Below, piece after piece: positions 5,428 to 5,634 of a stretch of 5,634 nucleotides of DNA. This DNA is from Thermoleophilia bacterium. Lineage in GTDB: Bacteria > Actinomycetota > Thermoleophilia > Gaiellales > Gaiellaceae. Numbering within the stretch: the stretch's first letter is position 1; each line of letters starts with the position of its first letter. Location: positions 1 to 5,634 of the forward strand of contig JABFWJ010000368.1 of NCBI GenBank assembly GCA_013362295.1, in the 5' to 3' direction. Position numbers and translations under genes: made by a program. Under the pieces are notes generated by a model. That model saw nothing but the letters and a program-made list of their open reading frames with translations, had not been told where the DNA came from and did no database searches.

Positions 5428-5444
5428 TTGATCGTTGTCGAAAG

Positions 5445-5474
5445 CCGGCCGCGCCGATCCGTCGGCGCGGCCGG
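5445..5474. terminator. Strong hairpin between the tandem cupredoxin genes, terminator or attenuator
   Basis: CCGGCCGCGCCGA (5445-5457) and its exact complement (5462-5474) form a 13-bp GC-rich stem with a 4-nt loop. On the minus strand it lies 21 nt after the upstream cupredoxin stop and is followed only by CTTTCG, a poor T-tract. It could end the upstream transcript in part, or protect its 3' end while some polymerases read into the next gene, whose ribosome site begins 17 nt later. Only 28 nt lie between the stem and the next start, so there is little room for a separate full promoter. Confidence 0.55.
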
Positions 5475-5495
5475 TGACGTGCGATTGGTGCGCGT

Positions 5496-5634
5496 TCAGC
5501 TGACGCGGAACGAGCCGTGCATGACCGACGCATGGGGCGCACAGAAGTACGTCCACGTGCCCTTGGTCAGCGTGACCGTCACGGTTCTCGAGGCTGTCGC
5601 GCCGACCGACGAGAGCGATCGGGTCGAACCCGGG
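5496..5634 (-). CDS. Second cupredoxin, C-terminal part (runs off right edge)
   Basis: The minus strand from the window edge to the TGA at 5496 reads 45 residues without a stop and ends in the cupredoxin copper loop KGTWTYFCAPHASVMHGSFRVS. The Cys, His and Met ligands are present with the same spacing as in the neighbouring gene; the first His ligand lies outside the window. Over the last 37 aligned residues it shares 20 with the downstream cupredoxin, so the two are paralogues from a tandem duplication or a shared family. It stops directly after the last beta-strand and has no acidic tail. The complete length and signal peptide cannot be seen. It lies 79 nt upstream of the second gene in the same direction, with a strong hairpin between. 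Confidence 0.85.
   Translation of the reverse strand, partial: PGSTRSLSSVGATASRTVTVTLTKGTWTYFCAPHASVMHGSFRVS

Noticed and set aside
5445..5474. Palindrome considered as a recombination attachment site
   Set aside because: No integrase, tRNA or second copy is visible. Its position between same-strand genes fits an RNA hairpin better.
5417..5542. Longer start for the tailed cupredoxin
   Set aside because: The extension is Arg-rich, overlaps the end of the upstream cupredoxin gene and contains the hairpin. It would place the signal peptide internally.

Overview
The window is dense, GC-rich DNA (roughly 70% GC by eye) with almost no non-coding space. It looks like chromosomal DNA of a high-GC actinobacterium. 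Small cupredoxins with a YFCAPH...M core, an M15 peptidase of the 'SWxPGCPV / FPIRRM / MAADNTSAFNCR' type and a short ArgC together suggest the Thermoleophilia/Gaiellales side of that phylum, but this placement is inference from protein style. I see no mobile element, rRNA, tRNA or CRISPR array.

Layout, left to right. (1) Positions 1-1246, minus strand: the start of an arginine-biosynthesis operon, argC then argJ, joined by an ATGA stop/start overlap; argJ runs off the left edge. (2) Positions 1275-2462: two cell-wall genes transcribed away from each other with 21 bp between their starts. One is an L,D-transpeptidase-like YkuD protein (minus), the other an M15 zinc D-Ala-D-Ala carboxypeptidase-like protein (plus). 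(3) Positions 2388-3692, minus: a 12-TM MFS exporter whose 3' end overlaps the 3' end of the M15 gene by 75 bp. (4) Positions 3693-3801: a 109-bp divergent regulatory region holding 11-bp phased repeats and a stem-loop that covers a strong Shine-Dalgarno sequence. (5) Positions 3802-4860, plus: an HtrA-type serine protease with one PDZ domain. (6) Positions 4870-4902: a 14-bp-stem bidirectional terminator. (7) Positions 4925-5634, minus: two tandem small secreted cupredoxins, the upstream one cut by the right edge, separated by a second strong hairpin.

The functions fit together in parts. argC and argJ supply consecutive or nearby steps from N-acetylglutamyl phosphate toward ornithine. The carboxypeptidase-like protein could make the tetrapeptide stems that L,D-transpeptidases use as donors. 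The HtrA-like protease and the cupredoxins would act outside the membrane, in protein quality control and copper/electron transfer. No single new multi-gene system is evident. The most interesting parts are the htrA leader (phased repeats plus a hairpin masking the Shine-Dalgarno) and the tandem cupredoxins with an unusual copper-ligand spacing, one of which carries an Asp/Gly/His-rich tail.
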